Shown here one piece after another: positions 9,644 through 18,318 of a stretch of DNA of 64,000 bases (within the stretch, counting starts at the first letter, position 1; each line of letters begins with the position of its first letter). The translations under genes were made by a program, and so were the position numbers. This stretch comes from Arenicellales bacterium (GTDB lineage: Bacteria; Pseudomonadota; Gammaproteobacteria; Arenicellales; JAJDZL01). The notes beneath the pieces were generated by a model. That model was not told the origin of the DNA. It saw only the letters and a list, made by a program, of their open reading frames with translations, and ran no database searches. Where the stretch lies: contig OY282380.1 in assembly GCA_958295885.1 (NCBI GenBank), forward strand, positions 3,899,070 to 3,963,069. The letters run 5' to 3'.

Positions 9644-10113
9644 ACAATCTTCAACACATTGCCAGCTTGTATCAACAGGTTGACAACTATCTTGAAAATT
9701 CGCGGGATAAGGCGGAACTAACAGATGATAACACGACCAATGTGGGTGGTGCAATTGACCGCAAGCAGAGGATAAACGATCAAGCATATTTCGTGCTTGC
9801 GTGGGGTCAATTGGAAACAGACATCAAATCAGCCTGTCGAAATATTATTGAACATGGGCAATCTCATCGCGATTGGAGGAATCGTCGTGTCTGGACGTTA
9901 TACAACCTGAATGATCGTAGGCTATCTGGCTTAAGTTTTGAGAATCGCTTGACACTGGTTCTCGAAAAAGGAAGCAAAAATTGGAAACGAACGTTACAGT
10001 TCTACCAACTTAGAAACCAGATTGCTCATGGCAAGCTCCTGTTGAAGCGCATAGATGTTTCAGCGGTGATTCAGGAATTCTTTCATATTCAGTCATCACT
10101 AGCAAGTGAGTAA
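9619..10113 (+). CDS. HEPN-like protein with an Rx4H motif
   Basis: A 164-residue, probably all-helical protein. The segment AYFVLAWGQLETDIKSA (56-72) resembles the first helices of HEPN domains. LRNQIAHG (131-138) contains Arg132-Asn133 and His137, the Rx4-6H signature that forms the RNase active site in many HEPN toxins and defence effectors. No other domain is present. The start overlaps the preceding gene by 25 bases, and the gene ends 4 bases before the ISNCY terminal repeat, so the element inserted immediately downstream. The fold is inferred from motif and helix pattern only. A non-catalytic HEPN, as in some nucleotidyltransferase partners, is the main alternative, although no MNT partner is present. 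Confidence 0.6.
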   Translation: MVDANTSVDNLQHIASLYQQVDNYLENSRDKAELTDDNTTNVGGAIDRKQRINDQAYFVLAWGQLETDIKSACRNIIEHGQSHRDWRNRRVWTLYNLNDRRLSGLSFENRLTLVLEKGSKNWKRTLQFYQLRNQIAHGKLLLKRIDVSAVIQEFFHIQSSLASE

Positions 10114-10117
10114 CTAG

Positions 10118-11208
10118 TGCCTGCCAGAAAACTCCCATTTTCGAATAGTAATCGTAATTTTTTCAAGTGATTTTGATGATGGACCGGAGAATCGTGACTC
10201 GAAAGATAGTGACATCGTCCACTTGCAGCTGATATCTCCAATTTTGCTGAGATGATCGGTTCTACAGACAAAAGCTATCCCTGCTCGCTGCCACCGAACG
10301 GCTTGAAAGGATGAGCCGCACCCGACACTGATGCGTCAGGCGGCGCGCAAGCGCGCTTTTTCTGCCACCGCCTCCATTTGCACTCTTGGTGCTGTAGCAG
10401 CAAACCAAGCCGGTGCAGATTGGCCGCCAAGATCAACAGCACAACCATGCGCTCGAAACCGTCCGAACCATGACTGCGAACCCAACCTAAACCCCAATGC
10501 TCCAGACTGTTTACCGCCGATTCGACGGCCGGATGCTGCTTGCACGCGGCCACAAACTCAGGCCCCTGTTCACGCGCCCGATTTGCCTTGCTCAAATTGC
10601 ACTTACCGGGCAACGCGTGGAGATCCAGCATATCATTCAAACGCCCACGGTTGTTCGGACTGTGGACCCCTCGAGCCAAACTCACCATCCGAAACTCCGA
10701 ATGCCGCGCCTGCGTCTCCGCCACCAGCGGCACGGTCACGTCTAAACCATGCCACAGAATCTTATGGTGCAAAATGTACTGAAACTGATCCTCTACGATG
10801 CATAGCGCAACGCCTAACTCGACCGCTACGCCCGACTTGCTTTTTGTTTCCAGCGCGTGTGCGTTTCGAAAATCGAAAACACCTTCTCCCTGTGTGAAAT
10901 CGTTTCACCGTCCTGCAGGTGACGTTCCACCTGCTCCAACTGACGCTGCGCTTGTCCCAGATAATACTCAATTGCCGGCACCGCTGGGATGTCGTCGCGC
11001 GGCTTCAGATCAATGAAAATGTCGCCAATCGCGTTCTCGTCAAATTGCATCTGTTGGTTTTCCTCTTCCCGCATCGCCTTAACCCCTCGTGGATCTGCCA
11101 TTATTGACTCAAATTCCCATCACTGATATCAAAGATGTTTCATCATCGATCGAAGTAATTTTCATTTTTAGATACAAAAACAATGTACTAAGAGTTTTCT
11201 GACAGGCA
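10118..11208 (-). mobile_element. ISNCY-like element with both terminal repeats, internally deleted
   Basis: The 1,091-bp element is bounded by imperfect 20-bp inverted repeats: TGCCTGCCAGAAAACTCCCA at 10118-10137 and, read on the minus strand, TGCCTGTCAGAAAACTCTTA at 11208-11189 (3 mismatches). It carries a transposase on the minus strand that lacks its N-terminal part and has a frameshift. I see no clear target-site duplication. It is inserted 4 bases after the HEPN-like gene and 4 bases before the 3' end of the HNH gene. It should be immobile unless a full copy elsewhere acts in trans. Confidence 0.75.
10275..11101 (-). pseudogene. ISNCY-like transposase, truncated and frameshifted
   Basis: The minus-strand reading begins near 11101 and contains HREKVFSIFETHTRWKQK. 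It then runs into a stop. A change of frame near 10827 restores SGVAVELGVALCIVEDQF and, to about 10290, the conserved C-terminal region AVESAVNSLEHWGLGWVRSHG and LAANLHRLGLLLQ. This order matches the ISNCY transposases. The first roughly 150 residues of the family are missing and a one-base frame change interrupts what remains, so this is a pseudogene. Confidence 0.75.
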
Positions 11209-11212
11209 ATGA

Positions 11213-12202
11213 TTATGCAACCGCTTTATAGTGCTCAAATCGTAAAGCAAGCCGGTCACGGTCTGGGTAATCATCACTTCGAACAGGAAGGTGAAGCAGT
11301 TTACCATCAAGTTGCTTAAGGTCTTCAAGAATAGGACCATCTTTCTGGTGGAGTAAGCGTTCTGATACGTGTAGTCGATAGTCTGTGTCTATTCCAATGA
11401 GATGAGAATCGAATGCCGCATGGTGAATTTTGGAGAGTGGTAATCCGTTTGGTACTATAGGTTGCCCCAATTTCTCATTTTTATCAGAAATAATGTGTGC
11501 AGCATCTATAAGTCGCTGTTCAGGAAATTGAGAAATTGCACAACGCCCTCTGTAGGCCGCAATTACTGCCTCGCGGAATGTAGCCTGATGAAGTCGGCTC
11601 TTCACTTCATGGAGTGCATAGCGCCGTTCGAGGTAATCTCGAGGTGATATTAATTCTTTCTGTTGACGTAAGCCAAAAACTAAACGCACATTCAATGAAT
11701 TTCGATCCCAATCCGAAATAAATGTTGGAAAAATTGCTTGATAACGTCCCGGAGCAATGCCAAGGAAATAAATGATGGGAATCTGGTTCTCGAATGCTTC
11801 ACGGAGCCACTGATTCGGAGCCGCCTCTGGATTTTCTCCCATAAATGAATAATTGATTGCTTCACTGCTTTCAAAAATTTGAGAGTGAACTTGCCGTTGA
11901 TCGTCATACCAATATCGCCTACCTGGTCTAGGAAACACTGTTTTGATAGATAGCAAATATCGCATTTGGCGCGGTTTGAAAATTCCTCGTGGTCTATGGC
12001 CAAAAGGTATACGCTCACCCCAAAAATTAAATCCAGCTTTTATATCTTCCGATCTCAGGTGATTATTCATCTCACTCAGTCTTCGGATACGCTCGAAGGC
12101 TGCGTTGCGCAGTAAGGTATCGGTGTCTTCTCCGCCCATGGTCAATTCCAAATCAGTGACTGTAGAAGCAATTGAATTCGCTTGAGAATACCCAATTGAC
12201 AT
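11213..12202 (-). CDS. HNH endonuclease, probable restriction-type nuclease
   Basis: A 329-residue protein. The C-terminal part holds the HNH signature of solitary restriction-like endonucleases: CAISQFPEQRLIDAAHII, then NGLPLSKIHHAAFDSHLIGI. The ordered Asp-Ala-Ala-His and Asn-Gly-Leu...His-His-x-x-Phe-Asp residues would bind metal and cleave DNA. The N-terminal part (LLRNAAFERIRRLSEMN and GIFKPRQM) matches the usual companion domain of this family, possibly a recognition domain. The annotated start is ATG at 12202. ATG at 12139 (residue 22) agrees better with family starts and has TTGGAAT upstream. No methyltransferase is adjacent, so the host may be protected by a modification encoded elsewhere, or the enzyme targets modified DNA. 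Confidence 0.8.
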   Translation of the reverse strand: MSIGYSQANSIASTVTDLELTMGGEDTDTLLRNAAFERIRRLSEMNNHLRSEDIKAGFNFWGERIPFGHRPRGIFKPRQMRYLLSIKTVFPRPGRRYWYDDQRQVHSQIFESSEAINYSFMGENPEAAPNQWLREAFENQIPIIYFLGIAPGRYQAIFPTFISDWDRNSLNVRLVFGLRQQKELISPRDYLERRYALHEVKSRLHQATFREAVIAAYRGRCAISQFPEQRLIDAAHIISDKNEKLGQPIVPNGLPLSKIHHAAFDSHLIGIDTDYRLHVSERLLHQKDGPILEDLKQLDGKLLHLPVRSDDYPDRDRLALRFEHYKAVA

Positions 12203-12832
12203 GATGAGAATGACGAAGCAACCATACTCTCGTTAATATTTTGGAAAAATCAAACCGTAAATTAAATTGTACACAAATGACTAGACCCAACTCGAAAGCG
12301 AATTATTCAAACCCCTTCGGCGAAATCGATTAGAGCAGCATTTGAAATCTCAAGTTTCTGGATTCAAAATCATCTAATTCAGCCTGATAAAACCGCTGGA
12401 TCATCATCAATTTCGAGGCTGAGGACATCCAATTGAAGTGAGGCCTCAAGGAATTGTTCGACTTGGCGGGCAATGGAGGCTGTGAAAGTATTAATAGACA
12501 GCAAATTTACGAATGGATGAAAACGGACATAATTGTGAGTGACAACATCTGGAATCGTTGAAATGAGCTGCGCAGCTGTGAAAATGGGCTGTTGTCAGCT
12601 GAGCAGCCTGAAAAAGTTTGAAGGCGGCAAGCTCAGTCGCATGCTGAGTGATGGCGGGAATATGCTTATTTCTGCAAGCAGACAGGCGGAAACGGTGGTT
12701 GCATGCAGGCTGGCTGAGCGGGCGCAGGCGAGTCGACTGAAAAAGTCCATCGAGGTCGAATTCAATGATCTTTGAGCAGTGAAATATGCCATAATTAGTT
12801 TCACTAAATCAATAAGATATCAAATACATTCA
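12203..12832. other. Intergenic region with one terminal-repeat copy
   Basis: About 630 bases between the HNH gene and the IS1182 transposase. An open frame at 12539-12775 has no recognised domain and is probably not a gene. A 16-bp sequence identical to the MITE end at 16348-16363 lies at 12477-12492. The upstream end of the IS1182 element must be in this stretch, but I could not match its terminal repeats. Confidence 0.45.
12477..12492 (+). repeat. Solo copy of the MITE terminal repeat
   Basis: AGGCTGTGAAAGTATT at this site is identical to the right-hand terminal repeat (minus strand) of the 127-bp MITE at 16237-16363. The bases that follow do not match the MITE interior, so this is either the end of the parental IS or the remains of another family member. 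Confidence 0.6.
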
Positions 12833-14293
12833 ATGAATCAAAGACGTTATAAACCCATGCTCAGCCGCGACCAGCCGGCGTGGCTGCCGGCGTGTTTGGA
12901 CGACTATGTAAATGAACATAATCCAGTGCGTGTGATCGATGCCTGGGTGGAATCCTTGCAACTGCAGGAGCTCGGCTTCAAACAGAGCCAAGTCAGCAGC
13001 GGTGTTGGACAGCCGGCTTACCATCCGAAAATGCTGCTGAAGTTATACGTGTATGGCTATCAGCATCGAATTCGCAGTTCGCGCAGTTTGGAAGCGGAGC
13101 TGCGGCGCAATCTGGAGTTGATCTGGCTGTGTCAGAAGGCGACTCCGTGTTACAAGACGATTGCCGATTTCAGAAAAGACAACGTTGAGGCGTTGAAAGC
13201 GGCGCAGCGTGAGTTTGTCAGCCTGTGCCAGGGGTTGAAATTGTTTGGCGGACAGCTGGTGGCGATTGACGGCACCTACTTGAAAGCCGATGCCAATGCC
13301 GGCACCATCCATACCGACAGGCAGCTGCAGCGTCAGCTCGAGCAGATGCAGGCGCGCATTGAGGAATATTATCGGCAGTTGGACGAATTCGATGCCGACG
13401 AAACTGAAGCCGAAGAGTTGTCGGAAGTATCTGAATTGAAAGCCAAAATGGATTATTGGCTCGAGCGTCAGAAAGAAAAAAAGGAATTGCAGGCGAAGCT
13501 CGAAGCCAGTGGTGACAGTCAGATCAGCGAGGTGGATCCGGATGTGCGTCTGCTGAAAAAAAACGGGAAGACGACACCCGGCTACAACGTACAGATTGTC
13601 GTTGATGACAAACACAAATTAATCGTGGCAGAACAAGTCACTCAGGACGGAAACGACAAGTAGCAGCTGCAGCCGATGATGAGCGACGCCGCCGAGACGC
13701 TGTGCAATGACGAGCTCAAGGGTCTGGCCGATAGCGGGTATCACAGCGCGGAACAGCTGGATGCCTGCGAGCAGAAGGGATTTGAAGTGACCGTGGCCGA
13801 GCCTCAGCATGCGAGTCGTAAAGGACGCGGCGGACGCTTTGGTCGAGACGATTTCAACTATGATGCCGAGGCCGATGTCTATGTTTGTCCGGCCGACAAA
13901 ACACTAAAGCGCGGTGGAACCATCCGCAATAAAAACAAACAGTATGTGATCTATCGCGCCAGTACGGCACAGTGTCAGGCCTGCCCTCTGAGTAAGCGGT
14001 GTCTGTCGCCGAAGGCTCGCTCTCGAACGATCCATCGCTCGATCCATGAAGCTTCAGTAGAACGCAATCGACAACGCCTCAAGGACCATCCTGCTCAGGC
14101 CCGCGAACGCGGTTCAATCGTGGAACATCCCTTCGGCACCTTCAAGCACAACTGGCAGATGCGTCATTTCATGATGCGAACCCTGCCCAAATGTCAGGGT
14201 GAATTCTCGCTGATGGCTCTGAGTTACAACTTCAAAAGGGCACTCAATCTAGTGGGATTCGAAGCTCTGATGTCGTATTGCGCCCAAAATTAG
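12833..14293 (+). pseudogene. IS1182-family transposase interrupted by an in-frame TAG
   Basis: From ATG at 12833 the frame runs through RRYKPMLSRDQPAWLP, HPKMLLKLYVYGYQHRIRSS, the first catalytic Asp segment GGQLVAIDGTYLKADA, a coiled-coil insert and PGYNVQIVVDDKHKLI, to QDGNDK. It stops at TAG (13661-13663). The same frame continues without shift as QLQPMMSDAAETLCNDELKG, GLADSGYHSAEQLDACE, the cysteine segment CQACPLSKRC, and the final RGSIVEHPFGTFKHNWQM, to 14293. One base change (CAG to TAG, Gln) would explain the stop, because IS1182 proteins commonly read NDKQQL here. Length and motifs are otherwise complete, so the inactivation looks recent. Confidence 0.88.
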
Positions 14294-14571
14294 GAAATAA
14301 GGGCGAAATGCGCTTGAAACACAAATAAACGGTGATTTGAGGAGCAATTGAGGCTTTTTAGTCCCAATTTTGGCTGCTTGATTCAGAAATTGAGGATCAG
14401 ACGAGCAGGATTTAGTGATTGCCCCTTCAAATTCATCTTTTTGATCAGACTCACCAGAGTCGGTTCGATAAGGAATCGATAAATACACACCCTCTCTGGC
14501 TAAACAACGGAAAGTTAAATATTTCCACTTGGAGTAATCCCAAACACACCGATTTTAGATAAGCAACACAC

Positions 14572-14664
14572 ATTTCAGACCCAAAGCCACTGAGCATCGA
14601 CAGCTTCCTGCGCTCCACGCCTTTATTCAACAAATTCGCCGCAGTATCTGTATGGCCTTATTCC
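14572..14664 (-). pseudogene. C-terminal relic of a second Rpn-type nuclease
   Basis: On the minus strand this short stretch reads HTDTAANLLNKGVERRKL. It aligns with RTDIAANLLQAGMGLQEV near the C-terminus of the intact Rpn-family protein just upstream (14699-15643). The relic lies immediately 3' of that gene, as expected for a decayed tandem copy or for recombination between family members. The remainder of 14294-14698 shows nothing recognisable. Confidence 0.5.
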
Positions 14665-14698
14665 CGAAATGCTTCTTCAGCTGATATAAACAACTGAT

Positions 14699-15643
14699 TC
14701 ATCTCGCGTAAAATTTGCCAGCCTTGAGTTCTGAGGTTCCGTTAAACTCCTGCCAAAGCGATTCGACCTGTTCCCGGTTGAGCTTCGTCACCTCGACAAC
14801 TTCCTGCAGCCCCATGCCTGCTTGCAGCAAATTCGCTGCGATATCCGTACGAACTTCTTGACGGATTGCTTCCACAGCTGAAAGAACCATCTGTTTTTCC
14901 TCCGGTGTTTTGGTTTCAAGTTTCAGAATGTGCTCCTGTTTAATGTCTTTATTGTAATCGCAAACATAACAAAGCACCAACTTGAACAGCCAGTCCCGGT
15001 CCTTGGCTGGAACATGCTTGATTCGATCCATTAGATCCGGCAGACCGCTTTCATCAAAGTTTCGCACCGTAGACATCACACGGATCACCGCGTCAAGGAT
15101 GGTTTCTTTCGCCAGCCCCTTGCGATCAATTTCATTGACGTTGATCAGCAGACATTCGAAGTTGACTGAATACTTCGTCAGAGTTCGCAGATGCTGTTGC
15201 GAATAGCCGGAAAACAGGTTGCTGAACGTTACCGACTTATGCTTGAACCACGGACCCTGAAACACCACGATCGGCACAATCAGCGACTGAAAATCATTTT
15301 GCAGATACATCAGAAACTGATTGCGGGCCATCTGCCTGTCCAGCGCGTTGTCTCGATAGCTTTTGTGCTCAAACAACAGGACGATTCTGGCCGTGCGCTC
15401 ACTGTCTTTGAGCGTCGTGGAAAACACCAGATCAGCCAATTTCCCACCCTGCCGGTCGGCTTTGATCAACTGCGGCTCGAGCCTCAAAGCATCCCAGTCA
15501 ATAATCTCAAACAGCTCTTTTGGCGCGCCCGCCCGAATCAGGCTGGTGACATATCTGCGCACCTTGAAGACATCCTTGAAGAAATTGTCGTGAATATTGG
15601 CAGGCTTTTTGCCGGAAGCGGCTGAATGATCGGACTCTGACAT
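14699..15643 (-). CDS. rpn: Rpn-family PD-(D/E)XK nuclease
   Basis: A 314-residue protein of the recombination-promoting nuclease family, formerly called transposase_31 or YhgA-like. It begins with the family hallmark HDNFFKDVFKVRRY. KLADLVF supplies the catalytic Asp and VLLFEHKSY the ExK pair. FQGPWF and the NVNEID region follow the family order. The C-terminus (RTDIAANLLQAGMGLQEVVEVTKL) is a helix-turn-helix-like tail typical of the group. Family members cut DNA and stimulate RecA-independent recombination, and some belong to phage-defence loci. TGAGG about 8 bases upstream of ATG supports the start. The gene appears intact although decayed DNA surrounds it. Confidence 0.88.
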   Translation of the reverse strand: MSESDHSAASGKKPANIHDNFFKDVFKVRRYVTSLIRAGAPKELFEIIDWDALRLEPQLIKADRQGGKLADLVFSTTLKDSERTARIVLLFEHKSYRDNALDRQMARNQFLMYLQNDFQSLIVPIVVFQGPWFKHKSVTFSNLFSGYSQQHLRTLTKYSVNFECLLINVNEIDRKGLAKETILDAVIRVMSTVRNFDESGLPDLMDRIKHVPAKDRDWLFKLVLCYVCDYNKDIKQEHILKLETKTPEEKQMVLSAVEAIRQEVRTDIAANLLQAGMGLQEVVEVTKLNREQVESLWQEFNGTSELKAGKFYAR

Positions 15644-16041
15644 GGAATATCCTCAATGATGAAAATTTGGGGTTGTTCATATTCAGCCTGCGAAAGGAGA
15701 AGACATCGCAGATTGAATCCAAATGAGCGGCCCGCTTGCGGCTGCGGCCGAAACTGGGTTTCAAGATTGTTTAAGAATCTCGTATGACAATTATATGCAG
15801 TTCAAGTTGCGGAGTTCAAATGCACAGAATGTCGCAATTTAAAAGATTTTGATCCAGGTGTTTCCCATGCTATTTTTTGGTCCATAAAATCCGGCAGGCG
15901 GCATCTAAAATGACACTCACACCACTTGGCTATTTTGCTCATTATCAAACAAATTCGGATATTTCGCACTGACTTGCTTAGCGTGGGATGCTCCTGGATG
16001 TTGATCTAATATATTGAATTATTTTTATAAATTTACCCATA
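15644..16041. other. Intergenic region, nothing recognised
   Basis: About 400 bases between the Rpn gene and the IS66 relic. No coding frame, RNA gene or repeat was recognised. The missing N-terminal part of the IS66 transposase is not visible here, so the deletion end point probably falls in this stretch. Confidence 0.5.
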
Positions 16042-16711
16042 ATGTTTATTGATTCTGATTGTTTGGAAACGACAACATGCCAAAAGAGGCCATCTAATAA
16101 AAATTTGCCGCAGAATTCCATCATTGCCCTTAACGTAAAAGGGGCAAAACTGGAGTATGGGTTTCAATGGTCGGGGCTGATGGTGTTTTTAAAACATCCC
16201 CAGGTTGCGCTTGATAATAACTCTGGGGAGCGTAAGAGACCGTGAAAGTATTGCCAAATTAGTTTAAATTAGTGGAGTATGAATATCTATCTCATTGATT
16301 TAAATGAGATAAATATTTGTTCTGATTCAGAAATCTACGAAAATGAGAATACTTTCACAGCCTCGTAAGCTGCGCAACCCAGCGATGCTGCGCAAGAACT
16401 GCCGCGGCTCGGGCAGTCACTGGAGCGCTTCGCTGGCAGCACAGATGTTCTCAATCATTCAGAGCGTGCTTTTGTGGGATCTCAATCCCCATCGATGGCT
16501 GTATGAATATCTCAGCGCCTGCGCCGCCAATGGCGGACAGGCGCCTGAGAATCTTGAGGCTTTCATTCCCTGGCGGATGAGCGAGGCTCGACGGGCTGAG
16601 ATGTCGCAGCCACCGGCTGCAGTCAGCCAGCGCAGTTCTCTGATCTCAAAGTGCGAGGCGGCGGTGTCAACGCAACGCGGCTGTCTTTCAACCGTCTCAC
16701 AGCCGCCATGA
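16042..16711 (+). pseudogene. IS66-family transposase C-terminus, split by a MITE
   Basis: The first part reads WSGLMVFLKHPQVALDNN then SGERKRP, the conserved C-terminal DNN segment of IS66 TnpC, and ends in a stop after the MITE end (16237). The second part, from 16364, continues with LRNPAMLRKNC, GSGSHWSASLAAQMFSIIQS, LNPHRWLYEYL and FIPWRMSEARR, again in IS66 order. Removing 16237-16363 plus one copy of the 6-bp duplication joins them in frame as DNNSGERKLRNPAM. Everything N-terminal, including the DDE core, is missing. The stop TGA (16709-16711) overlaps the ATG of the DruA-like gene, so the two were coupled. Confidence 0.8.
16237..16363. mobile_element. 127-bp MITE inside the IS66 transposase
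   Basis: The ends are 16-bp imperfect inverted repeats: AGACCGTGAAAGTATT (16237-16252) and, on the minus strand, AGGCTGTGAAAGTATT (16363-16348). A 6-bp direct repeat, CGTAAG, flanks the unit (16231-16236 and 16364-16369). The interior is AT-rich, non-coding, and holds a central hairpin (9-bp arms at 16288-16296 and 16303-16311). Precise removal restores the IS66 reading frame. Size, terminal repeats, target duplication and lack of coding sequence define a MITE that must depend on a transposase encoded elsewhere. Its parent family is not identified. Confidence 0.85.
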
Positions 16712-17559
16712 CTCGATATTGCGGACGCGACTTCAGTTCCAAGGAGCTGGAGCACATTCGCAAACTGATTGCCGCCCATCCTGACAGTTCCAGAACCCGG
16801 CTGTCGCAGCAGGTCTGTGAGCTGCTGGATTGGAAAAAGCCCGATGGAGGGCTCAAACAGATGTCGTGCCGGGTGGCGATGCTGCGCATGTATCGAGATC
16901 AGCTGATTGTGTTGCCGCCGCCTCGTCGCCAGCCTCCCAGGGCGGTCATCCGCTTCACCGACAGCACTGCACCGCAGACACCGATCCGTGCGCCGCTGCA
17001 TGAGTTGCCAACACCTCAACTTTGGCGGGTGTCAACCCCCGCTGATTCACGTCTTTGGAACGAATACATTGAACGCTATCATTATCTTGGATACAAACCC
17101 CTGCCCGGTGCTCAGCAGCGTTATTTCGCTGCCATAGACCGTCAGATTGTCGCCGCCTTCGGCTTCGGTGCCGCAGCATGGAAAACCGCACCCCGGGATG
17201 ACTTCATCGGCTGGAATCGGGAGCGCAGAGAAGCCAATCTGGCACGGATCGTAAACAATGCAAGATTCCTCATTCTGCCTTGGATCAAGTGCCCCAATCT
17301 TGCCTCGCACCTGCTTGCAAGGCTCGCCCGGGAGCTGCCGCAGCAGTGGTACGATCGTTACAGGATTCGACCGGTGCTGCTTGAGACTTTCGTTGAACAG
17401 CGCTTTTTGGGTACATGCTACCAGGCTGCGAACTGGATCAATGTCGGTCAAACGAAAGGACTCGGCAAATGCGCTGCCTCCGCCAAGCCAACATTACCGA
17501 TCAAGGATATCTGGCTGTACCCGCTGTGCCGGGACTTCAGGAAAATTCTCAACAGTTGA
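16708..17559 (+). CDS. DruA-like protein (DUF4338) coupled to an IS66 transposase
   Basis: A 283-residue protein matching DUF4338, the family of Druantia subunit DruA. Recognisable segments in order are RYCGRDFSSKELEHIRKLI, RTRLSQQVCELLDWKKPDGG, MSCRVAMLRM, YHYLGYKPLPGAQQRY, GFGAAAWKTAPRDDFIGW, NNARFLILPWIKCPNLASH, VLLETFVEQRFLGTCYQAAN and DIWLYPL. The open frame extends up to 16651. I choose ATG 16708 because it matches family N-termini and forms an ATGA overlap with the IS66 transposase stop. No DruB-E genes are present, so this is not a complete Druantia system. The coupling suggests the gene travels with, and may serve, the transposon. Its biochemical activity is unknown. Confidence 0.85.
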   Translation: MTRYCGRDFSSKELEHIRKLIAAHPDSSRTRLSQQVCELLDWKKPDGGLKQMSCRVAMLRMYRDQLIVLPPPRRQPPRAVIRFTDSTAPQTPIRAPLHELPTPQLWRVSTPADSRLWNEYIERYHYLGYKPLPGAQQRYFAAIDRQIVAAFGFGAAAWKTAPRDDFIGWNRERREANLARIVNNARFLILPWIKCPNLASHLLARLARELPQQWYDRYRIRPVLLETFVEQRFLGTCYQAANWINVGQTKGLGKCAASAKPTLPIKDIWLYPLCRDFRKILNS

Positions 17560-17687
17560 TTCCTCTCGGCCTATGGGCTTGGCCGAATATTTACAATTTG
17601 AGAAATGACCGGCGCCAGAGTGAAATAATGATTTGTTCAAGTCGCTGTTTGAGTGAATCGACTGATCGATACAATAAAGATGGATGC

Positions 17688-18299
17688 TTAAGGAGCGAGC
17701 ACGTCGGTGACCCATGTCCCTTTTATGAGTTTATAACGCAATCGTTCATGAAGCCGGTCCTCGCGCCCCTGCCAGAATTCAATGAAATCAGGAATAATCC
17801 GATAGCCGCCCCAGTTTGACGGACGCGGCACCGGTCCGCTTTGAAACTTTCTTTCAAACTCAACAAATCGCTGCGTCAGCTCTTCAAAATCTTTGATGGG
17901 CTGACTTTGCGGGGATGCCCAGGCGCTGATCTGACTCCCTCTCGGCCGCGTCGCAAAATACTCGTCTGATTCCGATTCTGAAACTTTTTCGATTCCGCCT
18001 TCTATGCGAACTTGACGGTACAGCTTGTCCCACCAAAAAACCGCGCTGGCAAATGGCACGCAGTCCAATTCAGAAGATTTCCGGCTGTCATAGTTCGTAT
18101 AGAATACAAATTGTGACAGCTCGTACGACTTCAGCAGAACCTGCCGTGCAGAAGGCCTGCCGTTCGCTCCCACAGTAGCAATGGACATCGCATAAGGTTC
18201 TCTGAACCCCGCGTCAACCGCTTCATCCATCCAATTTTCAAACAACTCGAATGGATCTTCAAACGGCGGAATCCGAAGTAAGTCCATGGTATGCAGCAT
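17688..18299 (-). CDS. pdxH: Pyridoxamine 5'-phosphate oxidase
   Basis: A 203-residue FMN enzyme that oxidises pyridoxamine/pyridoxine phosphate to PLP. Family features are NGRPSARQVLLKSY with the FMN-binding Arg, FYTNYDSRKSSEL, ATRPRGSQISAWASPQS, and the C-terminal signature NWGGYRIIPDFIEFWQGR followed by DRLHERLRY. Length is close to the family's. It is the last gene of the minus-strand catabolic operon, 19 bases after the succinate-semialdehyde dehydrogenase gene. PLP is the cofactor of transaminases that would feed this operon, which may explain the linkage. The usual C-terminal RLAP is here VLAP. ATG 18287 (residue 5) is an alternative start. Confidence 0.93.
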   Translation of the reverse strand: MLHTMDLLRIPPFEDPFELFENWMDEAVDAGFREPYAMSIATVGANGRPSARQVLLKSYELSQFVFYTNYDSRKSSELDCVPFASAVFWWDKLYRQVRIEGGIEKVSESESDEYFATRPRGSQISAWASPQSQPIKDFEELTQRFVEFERKFQSGPVPRPSNWGGYRIIPDFIEFWQGREDRLHERLRYKLIKGTWVTDVLAP

Positions 18300-18318
18300 A
18301 GTAAAAAAATTCGAACCG

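Noticed and set aside
12539..12775. 78-codon plus-strand frame before the IS1182 transposase
   Set aside because: Low complexity, no family, no start signal; inside the presumed non-coding end of the IS.
13043..13615. 190-codon minus-strand frame
   Set aside because: Antisense to the IS1182 transposase, which has clear motifs.
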